Below, one piece after another: positions 1 through 11,600 of a DNA stretch of 64,000 nt; position 1 is the first letter of the stretch; each line of letters opens with the position of its first letter. The position numbers and the translations under genes are program-made. The stretch comes from DTKD01 sp964494345 (lineage in GTDB: Bacteria > Armatimonadota > UBA5829). The stretch is from NCBI GenBank assembly GCA_964494345.1, contig CAZBSI010000005.1:139408-203407 (forward strand), read 5' to 3'. The notes beneath the pieces were generated by a model. That model did not search any database and was not told where the DNA came from. It was given only the letters and a program-made list of their open reading frames with translations.

Positions 1-558
1 ATGACGCCGGGCAAGTTTCATCAAATCCCAGGCGCCGTCACGCCACAAAAAGGGTTCGCCGCCGGATATCACTGTCCAATGCGATCCCCATAGCTCTCGT
101 TTTTCTCTCAGTATCCGATCAAATACCTCGAATGATAATTCCCGGCCTTTGAGGGCGGCATCGGCGGCGTAACACGAGGCACACCTGAGGTTGCACCGGC
201 CGGTTGGGCTGATAACCACAAACGACGGAGGCGCTGCTCCTGCTTGCCTCTCTATTTGTTTGGCGTCCTCGTTGAGTATGACATTGCCGAGCAGAGCATC
301 CAACATGCGCTGCATCACCGATTTGGATACTATGCCCCTATCGATGATCCTGTCAAGGCCTTCAAAAAGCCCAACTATCACGTCCATGCGATCCAGTTTC
401 GCCTGGGTAGGACACTGACCCGGTCGACAGGACATGCTCTCCTGCAGCAGACGCAGTTCGATCCTCTTCCATAAAAATCGTCTGATCCTGCGATTGTGCA
501 GCATCGAGCACAACAAGGCGCTTGAGCGCTTGCCAACAAGTGCTTTTCTGATGTTCAT
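1..558 (-). CDS. Radical SAM domain protein, C-terminus cut by window edge
   Basis: Reading the minus strand from the ATG at 558 gives 186 open codons running off the window start. At about residues 120-131 there is GRCNLRCASC, the CxxxCxxC motif that binds the radical-SAM [4Fe-4S] cluster, followed about 45 residues later by ISGGEPF, the GGEP motif that contacts SAM. The N-terminal ~100 residues are basic and helical-looking and I do not recognise them as a named domain. Family knowledge: such enzymes cleave S-adenosylmethionine to start radical chemistry, and the substrate is set by C-terminal parts missing here. The start is supported only by a weak GGAT upstream. An in-frame stop lies about 70 nt further upstream, so the start cannot be far off. 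Specific function unknown. Confidence 0.85.
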   Translation of the reverse strand, partial: MNIRKALVGKRSSALLCSMLHNRRIRRFLWKRIELRLLQESMSCRPGQCPTQAKLDRMDVIVGLFEGLDRIIDRGIVSKSVMQRMLDALLGNVILNEDAKQIERQAGAAPPSFVVISPTGRCNLRCASCYAADAALKGRELSFEVFDRILREKRELWGSHWTVISGGEPFLWRDGAWDLMKLARRH

Positions 559-731
559 AAGCGATCCAACAATCAGCGTAATAATCGTGAAGTGGCAATT
601 TGTTTGACTTGTATTACCCAATCAATTTTTTCTAAAACGCATCCTGCGTCGGAGAACATTGTCCGGCCGCCTGACTTGTGGGGTATAAGTTAAGCTGGGT
701 TATAAAGATATAAAGAGAACAGGGCACGATA

Positions 732-1841
732 TTGCAAAAGCAGCCTTATACAGTCGTCGAGATAAAACACCTGATAGTATTCGGAACACTGTTCGCCGCA
801 GGGGTGTATGTGGTGATCAAGTTCTTTGCGGCTGTTGTCGGGTTTGTGATACTGTTTAGCATTGTGGCGCTGATTACGCTTATCGTCAGCCCTGTAATAA
901 CCTGGCTTGAAGAGCGAAAAGTGCCGCGATATTTTGGAACTGTGGCGCTGGCTCTTGTCGTTCTCGGTCTGCTGGCTTTGGCGGCCTGGTATATCTATCC
1001 GATTCTCAGACGCCAGTTTATCGAACTGTTTCGTAGTTTGCCGGGTTATCTTAACGATATTGATCACTGGCTGGCCGATCATCTGGGCTTTTTAGGCTTC
1101 AAACACAAAACCACCGAACGCGCCACAAGCTCCATCGGCGCGTGGGCGGGGATGTCTCTGTCAGGGCTAAGCCTGCTCACCATGAGCGCGATCGAGGTTC
1201 TGGTGAGCATTGGAATTTTGTTTATAAGCACCATTTATGCGCTTGCCCAGCCCCGCACGATTCTTTTGCATTTTCTGCAGCTTATGGGCCCGAGAGCCAA
1301 CACCGCAGCGGAAATACTCTTCAGATTGTCGACTCAGCTTCGCCGGTGGGCATACTCCGTAGCGGCCGGGATGTTCGCTGTCGGGTTTTTGACGTGGGTA
1401 GCTCTAGGGCTAATTCTTCACCTGCCTTATGCACTGCCTTTTGCCGTTATTGCCGCGCTGCTGGAGATCGTGCCGATAATAGGCCCGGCTTTGGCCGGGG
1501 TGCCGCCAGCGTTGGTCGCCCTGGCTATTGATCCGCATTTGTTTTTTTGGGTGGTGATCGCGATCATAATCGTGCAGCAGATCGAAAATCATCTCATCGT
1601 TCCCCTTGTTATAGGTCACGGGGTGAGCTTGCATCCTGTCAGCGTGATGTTCGCCGTGACGGTGCTTGGCGCTTTGTTTGGAATAGCAGGGATATTTCTG
1701 TCGGTGCCAGCAGCGATTACCCTGAAGATTTTGATAGATGAGCTTTATCTCAAGCCGCGACAAGGCGGCTCAGTGCACATTATGGAGAAAGTAGAGATGA
1801 TAATATCCGGCCGAGGTCGCCCTCCGCCTGAGGAGGAATGA
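732..1841 (+). CDS. AI-2E family transporter-like integral membrane protein
   Basis: A 369-aa polytopic membrane protein of the AI-2E/PerM/YdiK family. Hydrophobic segments fall near residues 12-60, 72-95, 140-175 and 210-320, close to the usual eight-helix layout, and the length is typical. The family signature region is visible as the LEIVPIIGPALAGVPPALVAL stretch followed by VQQIENHLIVPLVIG, which is the conserved QxxENxxivPxvmg motif. Members export small molecules or act as Na+/H+-type transporters; the true substrate is unproven. The start is a TTG with only a weak AGGG eight bases upstream and no ATG nearby. It stands alone, divergent from the radical SAM gene. The stop is followed within 6 bp by a perfect inverted repeat that may end transcription. 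Confidence 0.85.
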   Translation: MQKQPYTVVEIKHLIVFGTLFAAGVYVVIKFFAAVVGFVILFSIVALITLIVSPVITWLEERKVPRYFGTVALALVVLGLLALAAWYIYPILRRQFIELFRSLPGYLNDIDHWLADHLGFLGFKHKTTERATSSIGAWAGMSLSGLSLLTMSAIEVLVSIGILFISTIYALAQPRTILLHFLQLMGPRANTAAEILFRLSTQLRRWAYSVAAGMFAVGFLTWVALGLILHLPYALPFAVIAALLEIVPIIGPALAGVPPALVALAIDPHLFFWVVIAIIIVQQIENHLIVPLVIGHGVSLHPVSVMFAVTVLGALFGIAGIFLSVPAAITLKILIDELYLKPRQGGSVHIMEKVEMIISGRGRPPPEEE

Positions 1842-1846
1842 TAGTT

Positions 1847-1876
1847 GTAGGTGGCAATTTGGAAATTGCCACCTAC
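1847..1876. repeat. Palindromic repeat family B, copy 1 (possible bidirectional terminator)
   Basis: A perfect 14-bp inverted repeat, GTAGGTGGCAATTT, with a 2-bp centre, lies between convergent genes. The same GGTGGCAAT...ATTGCCACC core recurs at 32191-32252, 57668-57694 and (diverged) 59008-59034, so it is a dispersed element rather than a one-off terminator. There is no U-run. Confidence 0.75.
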
Positions 1877-1919
1877 CAGGTCACGGTTCATAGACCGTCA
1901 TTTGCTAAAATCTGCAGAG

Positions 1920-2603
1920 TTACTTCTTTTTAGCGGGCTTCTCTGCGGTTTTGGCCTTCACGTCAGCCGGCGAGGTGGCCAGGATTTTCTCCGTCAGCGC
2001 CTGCACCGCTTTTCCGGTCGCCAGGCTGCGCAGCGAATCTTCGTCATCTGTGTCCTTGCCGTCCCCTGCCGTAGCAGCCACAAGGAACTCCTGGGTCACT
2101 TTGCCGCCCTCTGCGAGCACAAGGTCGGCTTTGAGAGTGATCTCTACCATCTTTTTTTCCCGATTGTAGTCGTAGCCTTCCACAGACCCGATTATGTAGT
2201 AATCGGTGGAGAGGGCCTGTGCAAGCTTCTCTACTTTGGGTTTGTCGGTAGAGAATGGGGCTTTGGTATCCTGCTCCCGTATAAAGTTGTCGAACATCGC
2301 CCGTTTAATCGGCGTAAGTCTCGCGTCATAAAGCAGCACAGAGTAGCCCTTGCTAGTCGACAAAGAATTGCGCAAATAGCCGGCAATGGTCTCGCCGTAG
2401 GTATCAGGCACAGCCGCCGCAGAGTCCGTGTCCCTATCAAACGGGAAGATGACCAGGGTATATTTGACCGTGGCCGCTGATTCCTGTTTTTTGGACTTAA
2501 ACAGCCCGAACAACGCCGCCTCCGAGCCAGCCCCCGCTATGAGAGCGAACATAACGCAAAACGTAATGCACGCTAATATACGTCTCTTCCCCACCTTAAT
2601 CAT
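1920..2603 (-). CDS. Small secreted CsgG/FlgT-fold-like protein
   Basis: A protein of about 227 aa with an N-terminal signal sequence (basic KVGKRR, then a hydrophobic stretch ending near AGAGSEA) and a lysine-rich tail. The middle begins with TLVIFPFDRDT and continues with a D.YGETIAGYLRNSL helix, a DYYIIGSVEGY strand and ITLKADLVLAEGGKV. This is the order of elements seen in CsgG/TolB-N/FlgT-type domains and in the larger protein at 18682-20466. Start choice: the ATG at 2603 sits 11 nt after GGAGG; an ATG at 2621 is also open but has no ribosome binding site. It lies 69 bp downstream of the giant gene on the same strand and so is probably the last gene of that cluster. The role is not known; a periplasmic or outer-membrane accessory for exoprotein export is an inference. 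Confidence 0.65.
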   Translation of the reverse strand: MIKVGKRRILACITFCVMFALIAGAGSEAALFGLFKSKKQESAATVKYTLVIFPFDRDTDSAAAVPDTYGETIAGYLRNSLSTSKGYSVLLYDARLTPIKRAMFDNFIREQDTKAPFSTDKPKVEKLAQALSTDYYIIGSVEGYDYNREKKMVEITLKADLVLAEGGKVTQEFLVAATAGDGKDTDDEDSLRSLATGKAVQALTEKILATSPADVKAKTAEKPAKKK

Positions 2604-2672
2604 GCCGATGATGTCCTCCATAACACTAATTGAGAGGTGCGGCCCGGAGATCCGGGCCGCACTTATATGACG

Positions 2673-5600
2673 TTACTCCGGCGCAGGAGGAGGCATTTCC
2701 ACAGCCTCCCCAGAGTTCATAGCCCCAACGGCCATGCTCTTGGTCGCACCGGTGAACACTCCGTTGAACGATGTGTTCGGGTCGATCTCCAGTTGGCAGT
2801 TCACATACGCCCTCACCCAGTAGCCTGACCAGGCTTTGAGCACTCTTTCCGAACCCGCCGCCTCAGCAACTTTAACATACTGTCGCTGGATCGGATCGTA
2901 TCTCCAGGCATATCCGAGTATCCAACCCGCAACCGCCGCATCTGCAAGCGACTTGGTCTGGCCGAGATATGTCACTCGTAGATCATTCCACGGAATACCG
3001 ACATCCTCTCTCGGATACAGCTCATATTTAACATAGACGCTGCTCGTCGACGCCGGTAACGGCTCGGTGAGTCGAATACTGCTGTCTCCCCGACGATACG
3101 GCTGAGTCGCCATACCCGGCTGATAGTAGTTAGTGCCGGTCAGTGACGAGGTCAGATAGACCCCCAGCACCTTTCCGATCAGAGCCGGCTGGACAGGTAT
3201 GACCTTCCACTGGTCTATCGCTCCGCTGGACGCCTTGCCCACTCCACTCTGAGGAGCCGGAGGCTCGTCCGGAGCAGGGGTAGCCAACTGCGCACCAGTC
3301 TTCCAGTTGAAGAAGATGTTTCCTACCTGGTTCCATCCAGTCGTCAACTGCACTGTGCTCGATTTGAGCAGCGGCAGCCTGGTCTCAGTATTCAATATCG
3401 GTGATCCACCAGCTCCAGTTTTCAGCGGATACGCCTGGGCTGCAACTTTGACCAGCCGATACTGAGAATGATAGTATCTCGGATCGCCGCCGACCATCTC
3501 CTTTGCGACCGACGGATTATCCAGCGCAATCCAACCCTCGTCGACACTGCTCTGCGTGCCTACATAGCTGACCCAAACCTGAGTCGTGCCGACCGGCAGG
3601 AAGCTCGTCAACGATATCTGACCATCTCCCGCACGGAACGGTGAGATAGCAGCACTGTGAACGTAGTAGTTGGTCCCTGTCTTCTGAGCGTTAGTATACA
3701 CACCCAGAATATGCGAAGCATATACCGACATCGCCACTCGGTCAGTCAGCAGAGCAGTCGCGCTCAGCGTGTATACGTTGCCCAACGGCTCCGCAGCCGG
3801 GTATCCTGAACCCGGAGCGCCGGAGTTGCCCAGCTTCGGTTTTATCCATACCGCATCGCCAGGTTGCAGTTCAGGAACAGCGCCCATCTGGCCATAGGAG
3901 TAATATTGGCCGGAGCGCGGATCCCATCTTACAACCCGCATCGCCAATGCTCGATCCCATCCAAACACAGCGCCCGGATTCTTATCGCCAATCAACATAG
4001 GCGGAGTGATCATATCGGCCAACGGCTCAGAGTTCTGCGGATTGCGCGGATCAACAACCGCGACAGTCCTGCTCGGCCCGCTGACAGCCACTCTGACCTG
4101 GTCGTTGTGTCCGTCAAACTCCGCATCAGTCTGCGCGCCGTCATACAGCGAGTCTCCCGGCCACGAAGCGTTCAGTACCCACTGCCCGCTCGCAGTAAGC
4201 GTTAGGCTCTTGCCAGTAATCAACGCCGGATCTACGAATCCGCCATAAGTAACCACGATATCTCCAATCCAGTTCTTAGGATTGGTGTCGTTGTCCTTAC
4301 GTATATTATTCAGACTCGCGTTCAGAGAGACCGCGGTCGCATCAGGCTTGGTTACCTGAATGGTTATATTGTTTATATCAGAAGGCTGCTCGGTGGCAAT
4401 GGTGTACGGGAAGTACATCTTGCCAGTGATCAGCACTTCCTGGCCGACGATTGAGCGGTCTGTGATAGCCTCGCCATCCCTGCCCATCAGTTCCAGTTTG
4501 AAGTAAGGCAGCATCAGGATCGGTCCAGCCTTGACAGCCACCAGCCCGGAAGCCGGAACCGCCGGCAGGTCGCCATCGGTCGCCCTGATCGAATAGGTAT
4601 GGTTGCCAGTGCCCAGGGTCCTTCCGGTTGTCCTGGCCTGGAACTCGACACCCTCCGGCAACGTGTAGTCTGGCAAAGTGACACCCGTCGTCATCGGCAG
4701 TATCTTCTGAGTAGGCAACCCTTCATCAATGACTAGAGACAGCGCAGTCTGCCGCGCCCCGTTGGCGGCGATATAGACAGGCTCGTCGTTGTCCTCGTCC
4801 ATATACCACGCACGATATACGAATGTATCGGATATCTTACCGGTCCCCGGTCCAAGCTGGCCATTAGGCATAAGCCTTCTGACCTCATAGTTCAGGATCA
4901 CCGGAGCGGTGTTGGTATCTCGCCTCGTCACGGTCGGCCCCGCCAATGTATCAGCGTCCTGTATGCCATCGTGAGCGATGAATATGGTGTTATAGGCTCC
5001 CGGCGGCAGATTGACGCTGCCATCGGGTTTTGCCACATCGACCGTACCCGTATAGAGCACTCCCACGGAGTAGTTCGGTGTCAGGTCGAGAGTAGTCATC
5101 GGAACAGTTATCATCACAGAAGGATCAGTTCTGTGCTTCAATATCACCTTGACAAAGCCACCGGCGGCCGGAGCCACATTGTCGCGGTCGGTGTACTTCA
5201 CGGTGAACGTGAATGAAGCCGCACCGGACGTGTGGTCGACACTGCCGTTTGTCAGAGTCGGTTTATAGTTTACCTGAACCCTCTCAGGATTGGCAGAGGT
5301 ACCGCTGCCGTAGTACTTTGTTACCTCATAGCCGTCAGAGGCCTCGAAGTGATACGGGTGAGTGCCCTCCGGCACGTCGGTCAAAGTCACTCCGAACGGC
5401 ATACCTGAAATGTAGCTGCTGCCTGTTCCCATTGGCACAAGCTGCGAGGTGCGGCCAGTGTCGCTGAAGACCACCTGAACATAACCCTGCACGCCATCGT
5501 GATAGGTCGGCGGATCGCCGTCGGCGTCCTTATAATTGACCTTGAATGTAAGCGGTTCACCCGCGACGAAGATGCCGTGTATAGGCGCCTTTGCCGTCAT

Positions 5601-8600
5601 CGGTTCAGGCGAGAAGTAATCGACATATACCGGAGGCCAGGGAACATACTTGACCACCAGGTTCGTGCCCGAAGCAATCGGCGTGCCCCACAGAGGAACC
5701 GTCGAAGCTCCCGGAGCCCATCCGCTGACATCCACCAGGTTGCTGGTGAAACCAACGTCCGCAGCAGTATATACCCCCACCACATAAGCAACGGCGTTCA
5801 CGTTCGGAATCGGAACGTTATCAGTTCCGTTCGCAGTGGTCGCAATTGTCGCAGTAGTCGGTTTGTATTTAATGTATACGTCCGTAGTGCCAATAGGCAG
5901 GCTCGCTGCCATAGTGATGCTGCCGTCTCCATTTAGATTCGGAGAGGCCGGCAGATGAGCCGTTCCTGTCAAACGCGGGTCTTTGCCGACATATACAGCC
6001 GACACAGTCGCGATTGCCGAAGACACATCCGGAATCACCGTCAGCAGATCGGAAACGGTTCCGTGCTGAATAATCTCGTCATTGATCGACAGAGCCGGCA
6101 GATTTTTGCCAAGCTTTACCGGATCGCCGGTTGCCGGCGGGTTCGGCGTACTTGTAGCGTCGAAATAATCCACCTGATGTTCAGTAGCCAAATGTGCATC
6201 GGCGTTAGCATTGACATGCACCCCAGTTACGCTCAGCAGTGCAGTGTAGTTAGACGGCTGAACTCTGGTAGGCGACAGAACCGTGGCGTACTGCTGCCTT
6301 GGCCCTCTATAGATTGTAGACGACCCTATTCTGGACAACACAGGTTTCTGGTTGCCCGAAGGAGTCGTGCTGACCACCGTAGGCCCATTCAAATCGAGAA
6401 CCGACGGGAACCTGACCATCTCCGAGTATGGATTCTTATTAAGGTACTCATCCATAGCCAGCAGCCACTGTGGCTTGGTCTCACGCGTTCTCGCGGTGAA
6501 GTGATATTTGTGAGCGCCTACCACAAGTTTCGGCACAGTGATCTTATAATCGATGCCCAGAGCGTAGTTCTGATCGGTAGGATTGACCTTAGACATCAAG
6601 AGTCCATTGATCCTGAACTGCGCCAGTCGTGAGGCGCCGGTGACAGGATCCTTGGGGACTATGAGCTGGTCTGTCTCCAAATTCTCAGTCGCAATGGTCA
6701 GCTTGTTGTATGTATTCGACTGAATCAAATACACTCGCAGATACGGCGACGACGAGATATCCGACCAGGTATCGCCGTTAGTGATCTGCATCAGCTTGCC
6801 GGCAAACTGATCCGTCGTCCAGTTCGGATCGACCAGGTTGCCTTCGGCGTCCGTGATCTTAACGACCATAACCCTCTTTCGAGAAGTCTCAAGCGGATCG
6901 GCTTCCAGCGCCACAATCGAACCTGTGACCGGCGGCGCCTGGTCATCGTTTACTGCGGCATCTACCCACAGCCTGGGCGCTCCGGATATCGGAATCCCAC
7001 TCAGCGGATCGCGCTGCGGATCGTAGAAATACGGCTGATCGTTGTCCGCATCTCTGAGCGTGACGGTATAGTCCACGCTATCTTTCGTGCTGATGCCGCC
7101 AGTAGCCGGGTTCGGCGCTGCCGCTCCATTTGAGAGCTGCGGCGGATCGTTGACCCACGGTCCTTCGAGGTCGACGATGCTCAGCGTAGGCAGGCCTCTC
7201 TCAGCCTGATGCGCGCCGTTCTTATCGAACCACGCAAACGCCGCTCCGTCGGAAGCGACGAAGTGGTAGCTATGCGAACCTCCGGCCAGACTGCCGGAAG
7301 GCTTATATGTATAGACAGCGCCCACGTTATACAGCGGGGTTCCGGTGCTGATCGGCGTCATATCATAAGCGACACCGTCGATTACAACCCTGACGTATTC
7401 CGGCATCTGCCCATTCGGGCCGTCGATGTCGGTGTATTTAACGCTGTAGATATACTGCGTGCTGCGCGCTCCGACCAGCGGAGTCACTTTACCTTCGGTC
7501 AGCTTCGGCAGCGAGTTCGGCAGCAGCTTCTTGGGCATTCTCTGGCCGAAGAAGTAGCTGACCTGAATCTTATCCAAAGGCTGCACCGGACTATTGGCGT
7601 CGAATCGCAGCGTGCGGTTCCAGCGGTCGATGAAATACATCCCCTTCTGGTATGCCCGCGCGAATAGTTGACCAGTGCCCGCAGGCAGCTTGGTCGAAAG
7701 CCTCAGTTCCGGCGGATCGTCGTCGTAGACGTTGACCCTGCGCGGGTTAAAGTAGTTGATTCCGGACAGATCCGGCGACGTCCACACACCGACCACACCA
7801 CCGTCAATCGGCCTCGCCAATCCGCTTACAGGATCGAGCGAGTTGCCCAATATATTGATGCTGTCGACATATCGACCATCGGAGACAAAGAACCAGTCTC
7901 CGCCGGTAGTCATCCGCGGGTTGATTGCCGGTTCGTCAAAATCGGTCAGCAACGGCTGTTGCGCAGTGCCAGTGAACAAGTGTGTATATCGGATATCCGA
8001 ATACTTGATCGTTACGTTGCGATCCTTAGGCTGATATGCGATTGTAACAGGCGCCGAAATCGTCTCCGGCAGTTGGCTGCCGAGATAGATGCTGCGGTCG
8101 CCCATCTTGAACGGGTTCAGCGTGCCGGTGTAGTAGTTGAGAGGATCGCCCTCGACATATACGCCCGTCACTTCGCCGATTTCGTCGAGCTTTCCAGCCT
8201 CAGACGGCTTAACCTGCCCGCGTGTAACTATCGTTGCCTCTGTGAATACATCCGGCAACTTAGCTGTCAGCTTAATATGGTTGTCTCCAGGGTTGAAGCC
8301 CTTGGCCCATATTTTCACGTAGACCGTGGTCACGTCTTCAGGCAGCTTCCTGGTAAGAGTTATCTGTCCGAGTTCGTTAGGCGTCCCCGGAGGATAGTAA
8401 GCAATATAGAGCCTGCTCGGAAGCGGGTCGCTTGCCAGCGGTGCGTCAAGCTTCACCGGCTCGCCGTCTACTCCGGAATGAGCCAGGAGGTTGTAGGTAT
8501 TCGGGAAGCCATCCGCATCAGGCTGCAGAAGATTTTCAGCCGGCGTAGCGGTCATCGACCTGTAAACGCCCTTGATGGAAACTATATCCATCGGGTTGAC

Positions 8601-11600
8601 AGGCCACACGTAGCTGGTATCCAGCACATAAGCCTGCTGCCACTGATAGACATCCTTGTTCGCATTCTCAGAGAACCCAACCCCTTGATAGTAGTTTACG
8701 CCCAGCCCCTCGGGGTTGTCATAGACTCCCAGAACAGCGAACACCTCAGCAGGATCCATAACAACAACTTTGTCCGGCGCAGCGCCAGGGCCTACGATTA
8801 CACCGCCTTCTCGCACCACCGGCGGATCCAGCAGCGAAGGATCGTAGTAGTTGTCGTATTTATGATCCTGATCCGGGTTATCGAGCCAGTAGACACCCTC
8901 GACCGAAGCGATATCTTCCGGGGAGGCAGGGGTGACATACCGCCCCGACGGCCTGCCTTCATACATCCCCACGCCGTCCATCAACAGCACTGCGTGGTCG
9001 AAGCTGCCGTCCGGATTCTCCACATCGGAGACGAAACCGTTCTTCTGGTCCGTCAACAGCAGCGGAGTCGGATTGGTTGCGAAGTTCTGGAAGACCTCCG
9101 CATCACGCAGCATTCCGACAGGCTCTGGGTATTCGATCGCCAGTGGCCCGATGATCGGGGTATCCGCCTCAACCTTGAGCCAGACTTTGCCCGCCGGCAC
9201 AGTGGAGCCCAGGGTGACAGCGTCTGTACTGCCCGCATAGTTTATCGGGGTGGTGACATAATTGGTCCCCGTAAGGTTCTCATTTGTGTAGAGACCCAGA
9301 ATAGTGATTATATCTCCGATCCTGTTCGGATCCGGATCAATTGTATTAGTAGCGTCAGCAAGAACAAGCTGCTTGGCGATAAGCGGACGAATGACGTAGT
9401 GTGTCTCGTCGATTCGATCAGCATCCTGCAGCACGAAAGACCCGGCCGCGTCTGAGCGCAGATCATCATTAGAAGAACTGGCATAAGTCGCATATTGCGA
9501 GCCATCGTGTGCCGTAAACGCATAGTAGTATTGGATCGCCGATGATGTCGGCATATAGGTCATATAAACCTGTCCGGTCGGCGGATTCGGCAGGGCCTTG
9601 CCCAGGCGAATCGACAAATCGCCACTAACAAACGGTTTAGCGGTACCCGCATAGAAGTTGGTATTTGTCGGATCGCCTTCCATGAACACGCCGTAGACAG
9701 CGGCAATATCCTTAGACGGCACGCCGACAGGTGTTACGTTCAGCGTGTCGTTCATAGTCACGTTGCCGCGCTCCAGCACCGCAGCATCCGGTGCGCCCAA
9801 ACGTGTCTGGAAATAGTAGTCAGCCCCGTCGCTATATACCGTGTCCGACGGATCGGACGGTACCATCGTGTTGCCGGCGTCCCAGATGACGTTTTTGACC
9901 TTGGAAGCGCTATCAGGCACGGTCTTATCGCCAACCTGCAATCGCCCGATGAACAACTTGACCATCGCCGGCGGGTCGTTATCCTTATCACGATAATTAA
10001 CCTTAAACGTCCACAGCGTAGCCGCGTTCGCGGTACCGTCTGCAGAGGTCACAGAGCCTTTGCTCAGAGTCGGCGCAACATTGCCGGAGATAACCGGCCC
10101 CGACTTCCAACCCTCAGGTGCGCGGGTGGTCTCGCCTTTGCGCCTGTCATTAGGATCGTCAGAACGGCCCCAGTCGTCCGTGAACTCAACATAGAACCGC
10201 CTGGTGCCCGTCTCAAGCGCCAGATTTCCCAAAGAAGCCGTATCGAGCAGATAATCCACTCCGGTTTTGTAAAGCTCTGAATTGTCTGCCGTCGGGTTGA
10301 GCTTGTATTTGGGATCAACATACATATCGAACGTGCGCTTGTCTCCCGCGGCGTTCACTTCAATAACGAGTTTAGCGGAATGGACGCGCTGTCCGTCAGC
10401 GTCGGAATAGGTGGCGCGGAAGACGAAATTGGTGCCTTCCTTGCCAGTGCTCGGCGTAACCGACAAGTTGGTGATCTTCGGAGCGCTGTTGACATACGGC
10501 CCCGGAGCGAAGTCGTTGTCATAATAGTCTTCCGCAGCATAATCGGAAGCCAGGCTCTCTGTCGGATGCCACCAGTCGAAAATCCCCCTGTTATCATACT
10601 CAAACTTGTCCGGTCTTACAGGCCAGCGAACTTTATGCTCGCCGTCATAAGCCGTAAAGTAGTAGGTATGCGGGCCGGCGGGCAGATTGGCAGTGCCGCT
10701 CTGCAGAGTATACTCATACCAGACTCCTATGCGATAATCTTTCACAGTCTGGCCAGGTGTCGGCAGCATAGAGTAAGCCTTATAAGTATGCTGTGGGGTG
10801 TCTCCCGATTTCTCAGAAGCATTGTTTACCCACAACTGAATAGAGATCGGAGGCTTGTTATCTATCTGTTTATATAGAATACGGAAGACGTTGGTGTCCT
10901 TACTGAATGAACCGGATGTCTCCGCACGCTGCGCAACTGTTCCGCCGCCTCTTGACCCGGGCAGAAGCGGATTGACAGCGAACCTGTAAGGAGACAGTGT
11001 GCCGAAGAATCGGCCCCAGCCGTATTTGGCGTCGTCATAACGAACATCCATAGCGTCAAACGACGGCATAAGCAGTTCGCAGGAGACTCGCGGGTGTTCA
11101 TCGCAAGCGTATTGATAAGGATAATCCCTGCCTGCTTCAAATTTACCCGGCGCACGCACTGGTCGGTCTACATAGATAGTAGAGTCATAGGGCGTAGTTC
11201 CGCTTGAGCTATACCTGCGGTATTTGGCCCGATCAACATCGGGATAGTTCGTAACAACTCTCTGAGCGGACGGGTCCAGGCCAGTGCTGCTGTAGTATCC
11301 GCCAGTCTGTCCCCATTCCTGAAGCCCTGTCTTGCTGAGCGGGTCGCCCGGTTTCATCTTTCGAGAGTTCTGATATTCAAACGGGAATCTCCCATTTTCG
11401 AACTTCAGAGAGTCGTCCGAACAGGCAAAGAAGTAGTGATATGTGCCACAAGCCAACGACTGATACAGCTCGTTGTCGTCGTATGTGCCGTCAGGACGCA
11501 TCATAGTTCGGGCCTGGAATGGCCACTTTAAACCTAGTTGCGAACCGCTAATACCGATCGTATTGTGAGGGATTATTCTGTATATGTAGACGTCTCCGCC

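Noticed and set aside
362..598. 78-codon minus-strand ORF near the left edge
   Set aside because: It is an out-of-frame shadow; the radical SAM frame carries CxxxCxxC and GGEP.
7668..9455. 595-codon open frame on the plus strand inside the giant gene
   Set aside because: It is antisense to a well-supported secreted repeat protein, has no ribosome site and its translation is Arg/His-rich low-complexity typical of a shadow frame.
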